Part shown: positions 43,795 to 56,179 of the stretch, piece by piece
Layout of the letters: every line of letters starts with the position of its first letter
Numbering within the stretch: position 1 is the stretch's first letter
Translations under genes and position numbers: made by a program
The notes under the pieces: generated by a model
Told to the model about the DNA's origin: nothing
Database searches by the model: none
The model's input: only the letters and a program-made list of their open reading frames with translations
Assembly (NCBI RefSeq): GCF_000276665.1
Contig: NW_004955473.1
Location: 5,584,223-5,648,222, forward strand
DNA length: 64,000 nucleotides
DNA from: Chinchilla lanigera
Taxonomy: Eukaryota; Chordata; Mammalia; Rodentia; Chinchillidae
Reading direction: 5' to 3'

Positions 43795-43911
43795 GTTTTT
43801 TTTTTGTTTTTTTTTTTTTTTTTTGGTTTTTCTCTGGTACCGGGAACCGAACTCACGACCTTGCGCTTGCCAGGCAGGCGCTTTGCCGCTGAGCTAAATC
43901 CCCAGCCCCAC
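43795..43911 (-). mobile_element. tRNA-Ala/ID-like SINE with 13-bp TSD
   Basis: The best-kept SINE copy. A long T-run, GGTACCGGGAACCGAACTCA, then GCGCTTTGCCGCTGAGCTAA and CCCCAGCCCC. TAATAACAGTTTT flanks it at 43,782-43,794 and 43,912-43,924. The long tail and exact TSD suggest a recent insertion. Confidence 0.95.
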
Positions 43912-43924
43912 TAATAACAGTTTT

Positions 43925-45474
43925 GAGTACCGTGATGAGACCATGGGGAAATCATTTTGATTAGAAAATGGACTTCAGTGGCCTTTCAATGATGAAATCA
44001 GATTAGCTTTTCCTGATGGGTCTATGTCAGTATATTCTGCATAATATATACTTCCTAGCAAGCAGTATGCTTACTAACAATAAAAAGCTGTATTAGTCGC
44101 TTTCTGGATAGATGACCATTAGGAAGAGCTAGCTTTACTCTGGTCTATAGATGCTTTTAATTAAAAATGCAGAAAAATTTATTGTGGTGAAAATGTGTCC
44201 ACCACACTCTATTAAGTGAAATAACAGGTTACAAAACAGTACATATGGCATTGCCAATTTTCTTTATTTCCAAACATGCATGGAATGTATAGTGATCTCA
44301 TGAAATCATCTAGAATAGTACTTACTGTTTTAATCTGTCTCTGGGTCTGAGAAGGTGAGCATATTTTTTTTGAGAATGGTTTTTGACTTATGTGATCATA
44401 AAATGCTTCTAAGGGGAGGAGATTGAAAATTGGTATAAATACGTGAGGTGATGGATGTGTTAATTAGATTGATTTTAGTAATCATTTCACAAAGTATATG
44501 TATCACAAAACATGATGTATACCTTAAGCCTTTACAATTTTTATTTGTCAATTATGCTCCATAAAAAGTTTAAAAATCCAAAGGAGTGTGCAAAGGAAGA
44601 GAGGCAATGGTGAACATGTTTACCTTCTTTTCAAGAGTTGACTTATAACATTGGAAGGGGGGGGTCACATAAGCCTTGAGCAATTATGCTGGGGATTTAT
44701 CTACATGGTATAAAGCCTACAGTGTCAAGAATGATTGGTTTGCTTTCAGCTTTGTGTGATTCCAATCAATAATTACTCCTATTGATCAAAGGCATACATT
44801 TAAAACATTAATTTACATTGAGCACCCTAACTTCATAAAATGGCAACTACTGAATTGGCTGAAATTGATTTCTCTTTTGTTTTCAAAAGAAAAGTTCTCA
44901 ATGCCATGGACACCCTCTGTGTAATTCAAAGCTCAGAGGTAGCTAATGATTCAACAATGTCACAGAGAAGAAAGCTCTACAAAGATTATTAGGGTGCAAA
45001 GTTGGATCCCATTTGAGATTGTTCATGCGTTCTTTCTGAAGTTCATCTGCAGAGCAACCTTCTCCTGGCTTTGGAGGAAGTTGAACATGGTCAGTGAAGA
45101 AAATACCTTAAGGCCGAGCTGGAGTTTGACTTTGTCGGGGCCAGAATGCCCACTATTTGAAGCTGTATTTGCCAAGTACCAACTTGATATATGATAATCC
45201 ACAAACAAACCTCACCTGGTTGAGTCAGTGTGGTAATTTACACAGCTACTGAAAGAAATCTCAGTTGATCTCTGAGGTCTTGCAGGGACATTTCAACTTA
45301 GAATAGTTGTCATGAACTAATCTTTGGCACTCGCTGTCATTGTCACTCCACATTATTTTGAGACTACACCTCAGAATTTACTTCCTCCAGCAAAACTTCT
45401 CTACTTACTCCAGTTCCTACTGGTTGCTTACAGCTCCTAAAACTCATTCAGATAAAAGTAGTGTGTTTAATATA
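43925..45474. other. Unassigned non-coding DNA
   Basis: No gene recognised. Two overlapping frames on opposite strands at 44,946-45,208 have no domain. 44,100-44,580 may hold a very old repeat, not resolved. Confidence 0.45.
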
Positions 45475-45845
45475 TTCTTTTCTTTCTTTTTTAAAATTAA
45501 GTTTAACAATTTAGGTATATACAATGATTACACTCATAGCGATTTTGTACCGGTACATAATATACCTTGATTTGTCTTTTTTCCCCTCCCATTCTGCTCT
45601 CCTCTCTTTAACCCTTCTTCCCCTCCTTATTTACAAAGCTTTGTCTCCATTTTATCCTTCTGTCCTCATTTTTTTCCCTGCCTTCCTTTACTCCTACTCC
45701 CTCCCTAGTTCCCCTTTCCTTTTGAACAATTTCTTCCCATTTCATTTTATCTCTTATACAATTTGGTTCTTATTTATACTTTAGTTTTTCACACCAGTGA
45801 GACAATGCAGTAGTTACGCATGTGTGTCCAATTCTTTCACTTTCT
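45475..45845 (-). mobile_element. L1 3'UTR tail
   Basis: Minus-strand L1 3' end with 'TACAATGATTACACTCATAGCG', a long CT-rich stretch and 'ACACCAGTGAGACAATGCAGTAG'. Similar to 16,340 and 50,990. 5'-truncated in the 3'UTR. Confidence 0.75.
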
Positions 45846-46599
45846 TGCCTTATACACATTGTCATTTCTCAGAAATTGGGGTAATTATGGGGAAAATATT
45901 TCTCCGGTACACATTTTGAATGTAAAAGGAGAACTTGACAAAGTGGAGGTGATAGTGTCGCTGGGAGAAAACCCAACATAGGGATGGAACATGTGGGTTG
46001 TTTTAGGAGACTAAGGGACTCTCAAAAATGAAATTCCAATAGCAACACTCTTGACTCTAAATAATTAGACAAGGAAAATGAGGTATAAGATATTCAGGAA
46101 GCTTTCTGATGATTGGAAGATGGAAAGATAACATCCAATCTGAAAAAAAGGATGAAGAAAGCAGAAAATGATGAATTCATCATTCTGCTTGCCCTGAGGA
46201 GCTGGACAAAGACACTTTAGACCTGCTGATGGGTCCATAGATGCCATGTAGTAGTTTGGTAGAGACTTTATGGTCCTGTGGATGAGCCTGTGTACCTTCT
46301 GGGGGCAGAAGAGGGAGAAGTTAGAATAGGTGGTCAGAAAACCATGGGCTCCATCCTTGTTCCAAGCAAGGATTCTGTGTTGTCACTGTGAGCATTGTCC
46401 CTAAGTATACTTATGGTTAGAATTTTGCCAGTTCACTCTGCTGATGCCACAATCCCCTAATAAACAAATATATAGCCCATTTGGATGACTCTGCTTTCCC
46501 CATAGGATTTCTCCTACCTTGCAACCAAAGCAAACAAAGCCCTTCTTTGTTCAACTTGCAGAACTGGAGCTCTCCTCTTTTAAATTTATTGCATTTAAG
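45846..46599. other. Unassigned non-coding DNA
   Basis: No recognised gene or repeat. Confidence 0.4.
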
Positions 46600-47093
46600 G
46601 GACTTAATTGTTCATTTTTCCCATTGGAAGTGCTGTATTTTGCCTCATCTCTGATTCTGGCTAAACCATATCATGGTTAGGCCCACAGCATCTTACCAGA
46701 CATGCTGCAAGTGAGGCTTGTACCTTTCCACCCGCTCACTCTTGCATCTATGCTCCTGCTCCCTTGCCATAGCCACAAGAGCATGCTTAGGATTACTTAC
46801 TTGTGGTATGCAAGAAACACATGAGCAGAGCCACAACATCTCATACATAACCTGGGGTGGTTATAGAATAGCCAGTAGCCAGCTGATCTCCAGACAGGAG
46901 TGAGCTTTGCCAAGATCCATCATCTCATCTCTGGGTGACTATAGACATAAAAGCAGGTCCACTCAAGATCATCTTAACTTCCCAGGTAACCTACAGATTT
47001 GAGAGCAGTAATAAACAAATGGTTGTTGTTTTGAGCTACTGGGTTTTGGGGTGGTTTGTTGTGCAGCATTATTGTATGAATAGACAATAGATA
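46600..47093 (+). mobile_element. MLT1-like MaLR LTR
   Basis: Plus strand in MLT1 order: 'GCAAGTGAGGCTTGTACCTTTCCACC', 'CACTCTTGCATCTATGCTCCTGC', 'GCCAGTAGCCAGCTGATCTCCAGACAGG', 'AATAAACAAATGGTTGTTGTTTTGAGC', ending near 'GTGGTTTGTTGTGCAGCATTATTG'. AATAAA is at 47,011-47,016. The left boundary is uncertain. Confidence 0.82.
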
Positions 47094-47479
47094 CACCACC
47101 CAGTCTCTAAAGCTTAACTCAAATTAGGGCAAAGCCTCCCTTAGCAACTCTTACAGAAAAGAGTCCTCTTTCCTCAGGTCTCCTAATAGCAATTACTGCT
47201 TGTGCTGCCCATTTGGACTTTTTGATTCTCTACACTCTATTGACCCCAAGAAGCCATTGTTTGGAAACCACATCCTTATCTTCTGAATTGCTGAGAATAA
47301 TAAAACACCATGAAATATACTACAACACATCATCTATCAGAAGACAATCCTAACTTCAGAAAATTTAAAATGTTTCTTAAAATCAGTGAAATATGATAAT
47401 GATCTTTTCCAAATTTTAGTTCTGAAACAATTTTGTCCCTGAGAATGAATATTGGGTGTTTATCCACTCTGGGAAGTAG
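47094..47479. other. Unassigned non-coding DNA
   Basis: Nothing recognised. Confidence 0.4.
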
Positions 47480-47690
47480 GCTAGCAGGCATAGCTTGGAA
47501 GACAGGCAGACTTTTGTTCAAATTTTGATTCCTTCACTTGAATATCATGATCTGGGGCAAGTGACTTAAACTCTCCAAGCCTCAGTTTTTGCTCTGTGTA
47601 ATAGGGATGGTAATAGTACTTATCTCAGGGGGTCATTGTGAGAACTTATTAGATCATATAAAGATTATAGTGGGGATTTAATCAAACATG
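47480..47690 (+). mobile_element. MIR SINE
   Basis: 'GACTTTTGTTCAAATTTTGATTCC', 'GGGGCAAGTGACTTAAACTCTCCAAGCCTCAG' and 'AATAGGGATGGTAATAGTACTTATCTCA' in MIR order. Confidence 0.8.
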
Positions 47691-48599
47691 ATTAATTTTT
47701 GATTAGGCAATATAAGTGCATGCTACAAAATTCAAAATGTACAAAAGGGAATGCTGAACAAAATAAGCCTCTCGCTCACTCCTGTGCCTCACTCAGCCTC
47801 CCACCCTGAAGACTACCACGGTCACTAATATCTTGAGTATTCTTCCAGACATTCATAGTAGTCATTTAATAGATATTAGTTTCTTTCCGCCTCCTTTTGA
47901 GTCCCACAGCACTTAGCAGAGAGCTTGCCGTTTGCAAGGACCAAGGTGTGATTGCTCATTACTGAGTAGAACTGTAGTGGAAATAGGTAGTACAGGAAAT
48001 TGGATTGGATAGGATAATGCCAGATGCTTCTAGACAAAAATGTTTGTCAGTCAATCTTTACATAACTGCCTCTTTTCTTGTAAGAGCTAAGTGCAGAGAA
48101 TTTTCAATTAACAGAGGGCTCATTACTTGGGTGCAAGTTAATATAAGTTTACTATAACCACCACTTCTTCAAAAGTGCTGAGACAGGGAATGCAGACTTT
48201 AACCCCAACTGAAAAGCTAGCCAAGCAGACAAAACCAAACTTATAATGTGGCTGATACTGTCAACTGCTATACATACGCAGATAGAGGAAACCTGTATTG
48301 ACATAATAATAATAAATATATAAAGAAATCTCATGGTTTACCAATAAAATCATTTACCATGTTGCTGACTTTACTGGAACTAGTGCTTTATTACCAGTCT
48401 CTCAATTTGATTGATATCTAATTAAAAATTCACTAGGCTCAACTTCAAGCACCTCAAGCTATATTAAAGCCACTGGTATAGCAATGGAGCCATAATATCA
48501 TTTAAAGGCAAAGCAAGTATGATCATTTATTTAAAGCTTAGAATTAGTTCTGAAAATTGCAAAGTTGCATAAAATCTGTGACCACATACAAAAAAACCC
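47691..48599. other. Mostly unassigned; old L1-like scrap at the start
   Basis: 47,700-47,850 ('ATTCAAAATGTACAAAAGGG...CACTCCTGTGCCTCACTCAG') resembles an old L1-type 3'UTR on minus, low confidence. The remainder is not recognised. Confidence 0.35.
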
Positions 48600-48770
48600 C
48601 AGCAGTGTGGTTTAGTGGAAGAAATTAGAGAATCAGGAGGACCACGTTTTAGTTGTGGCTTTGTCATGGTCGAGGGTGCATGGTGTTGGGTAAGTCGCTA
48701 AATCATTCTTCTCTGTCCCATGGTTCAACAATGAAAATAATTACTCCCCTCCCCCACTGGATTTTTTGTG
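48600..48770 (+). mobile_element. MIR SINE (diverged)
   Basis: 'GTTTAGTGGAAGAAATTAGAG', 'TTAGTTGTGGCTTTGTCATGG', 'TTGGGTAAGTCGCTAAATCATTC' and 'GTTCAACAATGAAAATAATTAC' are in MIR order but degenerate. Confidence 0.55.
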
Positions 48771-48854
48771 AAACTCAATTATTGAAAGCTATAAAACATT
48801 ACCTAAATGTACTTTCAAAAAGTGAGCTTTTGCCATGTGATAAAGATTGCATAG

Positions 48855-49480
48855 TGCTAAGGAGACATATGTGAATAAGCTCAATCACTTGCCCTCAAGG
48901 AGTTCATAGTTGAGCTGCCAGAGAAACACTAGTGTATTGTGTCACTAGAATGGTCAGAGAAAATGCAGGATGCCCAGCTGATTTGGAGTAAACAAGTAAT
49001 TTTTAGCATAAGTATGCCTCAGATGTCACACGGGACATAGTTATACTAAAAGTTATTCATTATTTGTCCAAAGTTCAAATTTAACTGGAGTCTTACATTT
49101 TTATTTGCTAACTCTGGCAATGCTATGTGTCACATAGCAATAGAAGTAGGTACATAATAGAGAAGATGTGCAGTTGAGAGCTAAATGAGTTTTGCCTTGA
49201 GGTATCAGAGAAGGCTTCATGGAGGAGTTAAGAAAGGTGGACAAGCATTTGACAGGTGAATGTGGTTATGTGGCTTGAGGAGAGGAAGAGAGGGCATTTC
49301 AGGCAGTTAGAAAAATAGCAGCATAAGGCAAGAAACACCTTGGGAAGTGTAAACAACTCCAGACATTTCAGTATTGCTTAAATGTGAAATGTGAGGGACA
49401 AAATGTGAAGCCCCTGGTTGGAAAGGGATTTATGTGGAATTCATGAAAGGTCTTATATGGACTTTTAAATGTTTATTGTA
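48855..49480 (+). mobile_element. Ancient mammalian repeat of unresolved family
   Basis: Outer parts (48,855-48,944 and 49,170-49,480) share common-repeat wording: 'TTGCCCTCAAGGAGTTCATAG', 'CAGAGAAGGCTTCATGGAGGAG' and 'GGCATTTCAGGCAGTTAG'. The MER53-like element sits between them. I cannot assign the family by eye. Confidence 0.45.
48945..49130. mobile_element. Palindromic DNA transposon (MER53-like), second copy
   Basis: 'GCAGGATGCCCAGCTGATTTGG' on the left and 'AAAGTTCAAATTTAACTGGAG' then 'TTTATTTGCTAACTCTGGCAA' on the right. The right end mirrors the left end of 42,177. It splits the old repeat around it. Confidence 0.65.
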
Positions 49481-49540
49481 CATCGCACAATGACAGTAGC
49501 CAAGGAACATATGGAAATATATTCTAGCACAAGGGCAGCA

Positions 49541-49580
49541 GGGGGAGAGGTGGGGAGAGAGAGAGAGAGAGAAAGAGGGA
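49541..49580. repeat. Short (GA)n tract
   Basis: GGGGAGAGAGAGAGAGAGAGAAAGAGGG: simple purine repeat of about 40 bases. Confidence 0.9.
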
Positions 49581-50985
49581 GGATTTTTGAATCCAAGAAA
49601 TTAAGCCTGTGCTGCAGAGAAAACTTGTAGAATCAATACTTCTGGAAGCCTCTTCAAAGTCTCTGCGTGAAGCTGGTCCCGGGCCAAAGTTGCCTTTGCC
49701 AATTCCAGAAAGGCTGAAGATCATCACATTAATACAAAGTGGGAAGTTGGAAGGAGCTGAAATAACACAGCTCTTTGACATCCCATTTTGTTCTCAAAAC
49801 ACCTGCTTTTCTGTGAAATGTCTAGATATCACGTGAAAGACTCTGGGGGAGGGGGTGGATGATGCATAAATTTGGCCACAAAGACAGTACTAGGCTCCCC
49901 ACAGGCGAATAAATCACTGTTGGCAGGACAGAGACTTTTGCTGTTAGAAAGATGGAGGAGGAGGTGGTGAGAAGAAGAAAATGGCGTTGTTGTCTCAATG
50001 CCGGATCTTGAAACACATTGGTAGGAGGCATTTTTTGAAGCTAGAATACAAAAGAGATCACCTAAGACTAAATGAACTGAGGAAATATGGTCTTCACTAA
50101 CTGGGGAGTAAATACATAGTTTATTACTCAAAAGAGTAGTAGAGGTTGAAAAGATAAATAGTTTAAAGAAATGCTGACATATGTATGGACAGAGGTCCCA
50201 GGGTATAGCCGTGCTATAAGCATTCAGACAACTCATAAACATCTGGAGGGCTAGAGAAGTGAGTGGCTAGGTGCTAGTTTACAGGAAGATGCAAGGAATT
50301 TGCTGAAGAGGTCAAATAACTGGATAACTGGACTAAAAGCCCTTACCTAACATTGTAGTAGAGCTGGCTCATACTAGCTCACAGGCTCCAATTGTTAAAT
50401 TTCCAGGAAATTTTGCAAGCCAGTTTTTAAACACAGATATTTAAAAATTAAATTATATAAACTTACAATTCAATTGTATTAAAACAGAGACAACAAATAC
50501 TAAAAACTCATCATTTCTTAATTATTTTACCATTATCTGCACTCTTGAGATCATTGCTATATTTCTATGTTGGAAATACAATATAACAGTACGCTACTGC
50601 ACGTATTCCCCAACTCTGTATGCAGAGATATCAAGTTATAAAGTTTGAGATTGGCCATGATGTGAATACTTACACTAAAGAAATCAGTAAGCACTACAAA
50701 TCAGGACTTTTCTTTCCTCCAAAGAGCTAATTGTTAGGCATAGGGGAATATGGATCTAGTCCTCTCCCCGTTAGAGTAGTGCCACAGTCATATAGAATAA
50801 TGGCCAATGATCACAGAATGTGTACACAGCCTGGTATAGAATACTGGAATTTCCTGTATTAACTAGCCATGTGACTTTAGATAAATTACAAAAAAGCTCA
50901 GGTAACTATAAAATGAAGATTTTATATACTGTACTTATAGCCATACAGGGATGTTACTAGTAGGTGTGTCACTACAGTACTTAAT
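49581..50985. other. Unassigned non-coding DNA
   Basis: A minus-strand frame of 137 codons (49,829-50,242) overlaps a 69-codon frame on the same strand and shows no domain; I do not call it a gene. Nothing else recognised. Confidence 0.45.
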
Positions 50986-50989
50986 TATT

Positions 50990-52262
50990 AATTTTTTTAA
51001 CTTTAAAATTTTATTCATACATATTTACAATATGTAATGATTACATTCATTGTGGAGAATTGGTATAGCTACATAACATACCACAGTTCTTTCTTTTTTC
51101 CCCTTCTCTTCCACCTCCTTTAAAAAATATTTCTGTCAGCATCAGATTCATTCACTTATTTTATAAATCTTTATCAAGCTAATTATCACAAATACAGATT
51201 AATGGCCAGACTAATAGGCCAAAAACATAAAAAATAAGATAATTATATTAAATCAAGGTACATTTTTATATACTTTGTCAATTGCTGGATTATAGTAACA
51301 TTTCTCCTATTGTTTTCCTTTTATTTTTCACTTTATATATCAGGCTTTTCATTTAAGAGATAGTATGTGATATTTAAGCCTGTGTGTCTGATTTACTTCA
51401 CTTAACATTATGGTCTCAAGATGCATCCATTTTCCTACAAATGATTCAATTTACCCTTTATGATTCAGTTTACCCAATTTATGTCAGAGTACTAATCCCT
51501 CGAGTATAAGTACCATATTTTCTTTGTCCATTCATCTTTTTTTTAATTTTAAAAATAAAAGGAGGAAAACATTATCAGACAGACAACCTTTTACAAAATA
51601 GCAAAAGAACAATACAAACAGTACAGAGTTACAAACAAAGTGGTAGGAAATTAACAATGCTTGTTGTATTACATATTGATATCTTCAAAGTGGTTTCTCA
51701 TGAAAACTGATAGAGACATCTTTTGATGGACATATAGGCTGCCTCTAAGATTTAGCTACTATAAACTGTGCTGCTATAAACATGGGTATGCATACCTCAC
51801 TATGATATGATGTCTTTAACTCTTTTGGGAAAATACCAAGAAGGGGAATACCTGGGTCAAATGGAATTTCTTCGTTTAATTTTTTGATAATTTATTATAC
51901 TTATTTCCATAGTGGTCGTACCAGTTTACACTCCCACCACAATGAAGAAAGGTTACTTTTCCCCCAGAAGCCTTGCCACCATTTGTTATTGGTTGATTTC
52001 TTGATGACAGCCACTCTTTCTGGAATAAGAGGAAATATCAGTGTTATTTTAATCTGCATTTCTTGAAAGACCAGTGATGTTGAACATTTTTCTCATTTTT
52101 ATTGGTCATTTATACTTCTTCATCTGTGAAATATATATTCATTTCAGATGCCCATTTTTTCCATAGGGTCTTTAAATTTTGGGGGGCACTCAATTTTTTG
52201 AGTTCTTTATATATTTTAAATAGTAGCCCTTTGAGGAGTAGCTTGCAAGAAGATTTTTTCCA
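50990..52262 (-). mobile_element. L1, 3'UTR and ORF2 C-terminal part
   Basis: Minus strand: 3'UTR from 50,990 ('ATGTAATGATTACATTCATTGTGG') and ORF2 C-terminal sequence from about 51,360 to 52,262, including a (rev-comp) 'GGAATACCTGGGTCAAATGG' landmark. Interrupted by a young L1 tail at 51,541-51,716. Confidence 0.8.
51541..51716 (-). mobile_element. Young L1 3'UTR fragment with 8-bp TSD
   Basis: Only 176 bases of the youngest L1 3'UTR, T-rich end at left, closely matching 32,789-32,965. CATCTTTT flanks it at 51,533-51,540 and 51,717-51,724. One of the most strongly truncated L1 insertions here. Confidence 0.92.
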
Positions 52263-52555
52263 TTCTGCATCAGTTAATTATTGCTGTATAACACACTACC
52301 CTAAAATTCAAGGGCTTCAAAAATCAGGATTTATCACTGTTCATAAGTCTATGATTCATCTGGGTGATTCTGGGTTCAGGTGGGCTTACTCAGGTGTTAG
52401 TGATCAACTGTGCGTCATATGGGCAGCTCTGTTCATGTGGGCTGAACTTACACACATGTTTGGGGGCAGACTGGATGTGGGATGGTTTAAGATGGCCTTC
52501 TTCTAGCAGGCTGGCCTGGGCTTTGTCCACATGAACCTAATGGGGTTCTGAGAGA
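52263..52555 (-). mobile_element. Ancient MaLR/MER-like repeat
   Basis: 'CAGTTAATTATTGCTGTATAACACACTACCC' and 'ATTCATCTGGGTGATTCTGGG' resemble the complement of an MLT1-type or related LTR end. Family uncertain. Confidence 0.45.
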
Positions 52556-52745
52556 AGGGTGGGTTGAAGGAGGGGGAGAAAGGAATAGAGGGAAGGAGGG
52601 AGGGAGGGAGACACAGAGGGAAAGAGAGAGGGAAGAACAGGAGAGGAGAAGAGAAGGGCAGGGCAGGGCAGGGCAGGGTTGGGTGGAGCAGAGCAGAGCA
52701 GACCAGAGCAAAGAAGTGAAGAGAAGGGAAGAGGAAAGAAATGGA
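52555..52745. repeat. Purine-rich low-complexity tract
   Basis: G/A-rich with (GGGAGG)n-like, four GGGCA units and GAGCA units. Strongly strand-asymmetric. Confidence 0.9.
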
Positions 52746-53029
52746 GGTAGAGAAATGATGTGAGGCCTACTGAGGCTTGGATTCTACCTTCCTCTACAGG
52801 TCAAACAAATCTCAAGTTTAGCCCAGATTCAAGAGCCCAGTGCTAGCTCTTGATGGGAGGGGACGACGGAGTCATATTACAAATGGTTTGATTACAGAGT
52901 AGGTGGAGACTTGGAGAATAAAGGAAGTTTGTGCAAGCAGTCTACCACAAGTACCTTTGTGAGAGTTTTAAAAAAGGTTATTGTTATTGCCAGGCAGAAT
53001 TATTAGGTTAAATTCCGGAGAGCCTATCT

Positions 53030-53176
53030 TTTCTTTTTTGAGGCAAGGTCTTGTTATGTAGTTTAGGCTGACCTTGAATTTCCTCTTTAGGCCAGGGTGG
53101 CTTCAAAATCACAGCAATATTCCTACCTTGGACCCCTAAATGCTGAGATTAGAGGTGTGCACCAGTACATCCAGCT
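53030..53176 (-). mobile_element. B1-like 7SL SINE
   Basis: Minus strand: 'TTTTGAGGCAAGGTCTTGTTATGTAG', 'GGCTGACCTTGAATTTCC', 'GGCCAGGGTGGCTTCAAAATCAC', 'AAATGCTGAGATTAGAGGTGTGC'. The extra copy of 'GGCT/GGCC...' wording fits the internal 29-base duplication that marks B1. Diverged. Confidence 0.8.
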
Positions 53177-56175
53177 CTATCATATTTGATCTATGAAAAT
53201 GGAAATTCTGCATGGTCCAGCTGAATAAAAAAAGGCACCCCTTTTTGACTGAACCTTGAGTTAAGAGTGTACAGGTTTGGCTAGTGGGTACTAGTTAGAT
53301 TACATCTTCCATCTTTCTTTCAGTTTTAAAGATCCACAAAATGCTCAATCATATGCAGGAGCCTTGTCCCTACTTAAGATAGTGATTGCTGATTGTTGTC
53401 CTCAGATACACTCGCAGGTTTTAGTTAGCCACCTGGTCATTAAGGATAAGGATTGCATTCCCCAGCCATTCTTGGCACCAGATGTCACCATGTGACTAAA
53501 TTCTTGCTAATTGTAGGCAGTAGTAGTATGCTCAATTTCTAGCAAGTGTTCCTAAAGGGAGGTGGCATGTCTTTCGCATTCCAAGATGAATAGGATCATC
53601 ATGGCGAAAGCCTCAGCTGCCAACTAAGACCATGAAATGACGATTGGAGTGGAAGGCCCAGAAGGCAGAGCAGTGAAATTGAAGTCTAGGTCATTGGCAC
53701 AGTGGAACAAGAGAAGAAACTAAGCCCTCATGTTGTTTAGGGAATTATCACTTCCTTTTTATTTCTGTTTATCTAGGTAAAACTAATTCTAACCAGGACT
53801 ACCCAGTATGGTAGTTTTGAAGATTAAATATGATATACAGTAGCCACAGTACTTAACTACAGAGCACTCACACAATAAATATCTATTTTTATTAGAAGCT
53901 CACTTTGGTAATTGAGAGAGGTAGGGAATCTATCAACACGGTGTGTGAATAGTGCTAATGTATTCATAGAAGGATCATAAGATGCATTGTGATAGGCTGA
54001 TACTCATATAGGCTACTCGCATATGCCTTTGGGACAAATGTCCAAGTCCAAGGGAGAGGGCATTTTGATGGTGTATCTGGAATGTACCAGCACATTCTGG
54101 TGTAGTATTTCTATCTGAGACTGAGATTTCCAACAGAAGAGGCCTGCTACAATGATGGCGATGGCACTAGCAGTGTCATGGTGGTAGAGTTCTGTGACCA
54201 TGAACTATGGCACATTCTTTGGGCCTCAGAGAGTATAGTCAGGACATGGCATTCAGGAACTATGCGGAAATAAGGCCTAAGACAGAAGTTGCAAAACTTC
54301 CCAAACATCCTTCCTCATCTGTCCTCCACTACAGCTAGCTGGAGTCAAATGGAGAGAATTGGATGGGGCTCAAGATCTTCCAATTCTCCAAGTGGGGACT
54401 GAGACACAGAAGGACCATTTTGTTGGTTTCTTTGTGTGTGACTGTATTTTGGCTTAGGCTGGTGGCCTGGGCAGCACCTGTTGCTCATAAATCCAAAAGT
54501 AACAAAATGAAAACACATGATAGAAGGTCAGAATATTAACATAGATCTGTACTCTCTGAAGTGAAGGGCCGGAACATTAATTGCCACACTCCCACAGCCT
54601 GCTGGAAAGGCCTCTTTCCACCCAGTGGAATTCTGCTCTAATTGTTTCACTGAAGAATGTTAAATTAGTAGGGGAATTAACATGTAAACGTTTTATGTTT
54701 TCCATACATTGATTCCAAATTTGCTTCTTTGAGTTCCTTTTAAAATTCATAACTTTCTGATGAAAGTTTTCAATCATTATAATTTAATCCACTAAAATTC
54801 CAAACTCATATCTGACTCAAAGATTGCTCCATCTTACTCTCTGCTTTTCTAAATGAGTGAGTAGGAGAAGTAGGTGTACATGCAGGGATAACGATATTCT
54901 CCTCCATTCTTTTTTCTCCTGCTTGTGAATTAGCCCCTCTGATGTTGCTCTCTAACATTCTGTTTAGTGGTAGGGAAATGCTCCTGGTGTTGTAGCAGAA
55001 AATGTCCCTCCTTCTAGCCAATATACTTTAGTTTGTTAGTTGCCCAAGTAATAGTTCCTATTACAGATCTGATTGCTTTTCTCTCTTAGAAATAGCTGGT
55101 CACTGTGGTACATGTTGTATGAACCAATCCCCAATTGATAAGCCATTCTACCTCAGTTTTTCCTGCTTGCTTATCCAATCCAAGCCCTAGTCCACCACAG
55201 ATCAGGTCCTGATATTCAGGGAATGATGCCAGTTAGTACCTGTTGACATAAGTAAATCTGCTTCCAAATCCTGGGTGTTGCTTTGGTGTTTCTGCTTGCT
55301 GTTGTTGTCTTTCACTCTGGTTAGATTTACTTGTAACTTTTACTGCTGGGCTGCTATCTGTGTACATAGATGGCATTTGTGGCTTTCCCAGGAGTGGTTC
55401 ATTGTGGTGTCCTTTCTTACTGAGTACTCTCTCCAAGAGGCACAGCATGGTTTCCTGAAGTTGTTTCCAGAAATCCATGTATCCAACTCCTTCACTAAGT
55501 GCGCTGCCATGACCATTGGCTCTAAGTTGCCTAGGGAGGACTAAAGTTTTTTTCCTTCTAGTCTGTGCTCCTGTTCATGAAATTATAACACTTCTATGAT
55601 CTTTTTGATTTACTAATGGCAGCAGGAATCTGGAGTTGGAGTTTCATCCTGTCCCCCTTCTCCAAGTTACATTACACTACAATCCTTTATATCCTGCTGG
55701 AATAAATTAGCAAGTCTTCCACCTTCAAAGATCTCCAGGTGAATGGCAGGCTCCAGCCTCAAAATTCATGTTCACACTCTGTTTTTAGGGAACACATAGA
55801 ATGTTCTCTTAAGGGTTCTGCCCTTTTCTATGCAAAGGCATTAAGATAAGTCTGAGATGTCTGTGGTTCAACAAGTAACCTATTGGGGAGCATAATGCTA
55901 GTCTCATTTTTAAAAAAAGGTTATCCCAAAATTTATGAAAGATTCTTGTAGGGTTCTTCTCTATTTCACTGGGCTTTTGTGGAGGGCAGAAGAAAATATC
56001 ATCCCCTTTTTACAGTAGACTGAAAATTCCAATAACTTCCTTCCTTCCCTCCAAGACTCAGGGGAGTATCCTGGAGATAAGGGTGGTAGAGGACAGAAGA
56101 TGACAGTATGTCTGCTAAGCTTTGGGAAAAATATATTGTGATATTTGTTTGTGGTTCTATTCATAATATGAGATG
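53177..56175. other. Unassigned non-coding DNA (3 kb)
   Basis: The largest stretch without a confident call. 53,805-53,900 looks like a MIR 3' tail ('GAAGATTAAATATGATATACAG...ACACAATAAATATC'). The others (54,000-56,000) could hide old LTR or ERV scraps, but I saw no motif I would defend. Frames up to 89 codons have no domain. Confidence 0.4.
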
Positions 56176-56179
56176 GTCC

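Noticed and set aside
49829..50242. 137-codon minus-strand frame
   Set aside because: No domain, signal peptide, Kozak or splice context was seen, and a second frame overlaps on the same strand. It looks like chance.
52555..52745. GC-rich purine tract as a possible promoter or CpG island
   Set aside because: It is almost free of CpG and is simple purine repeat.
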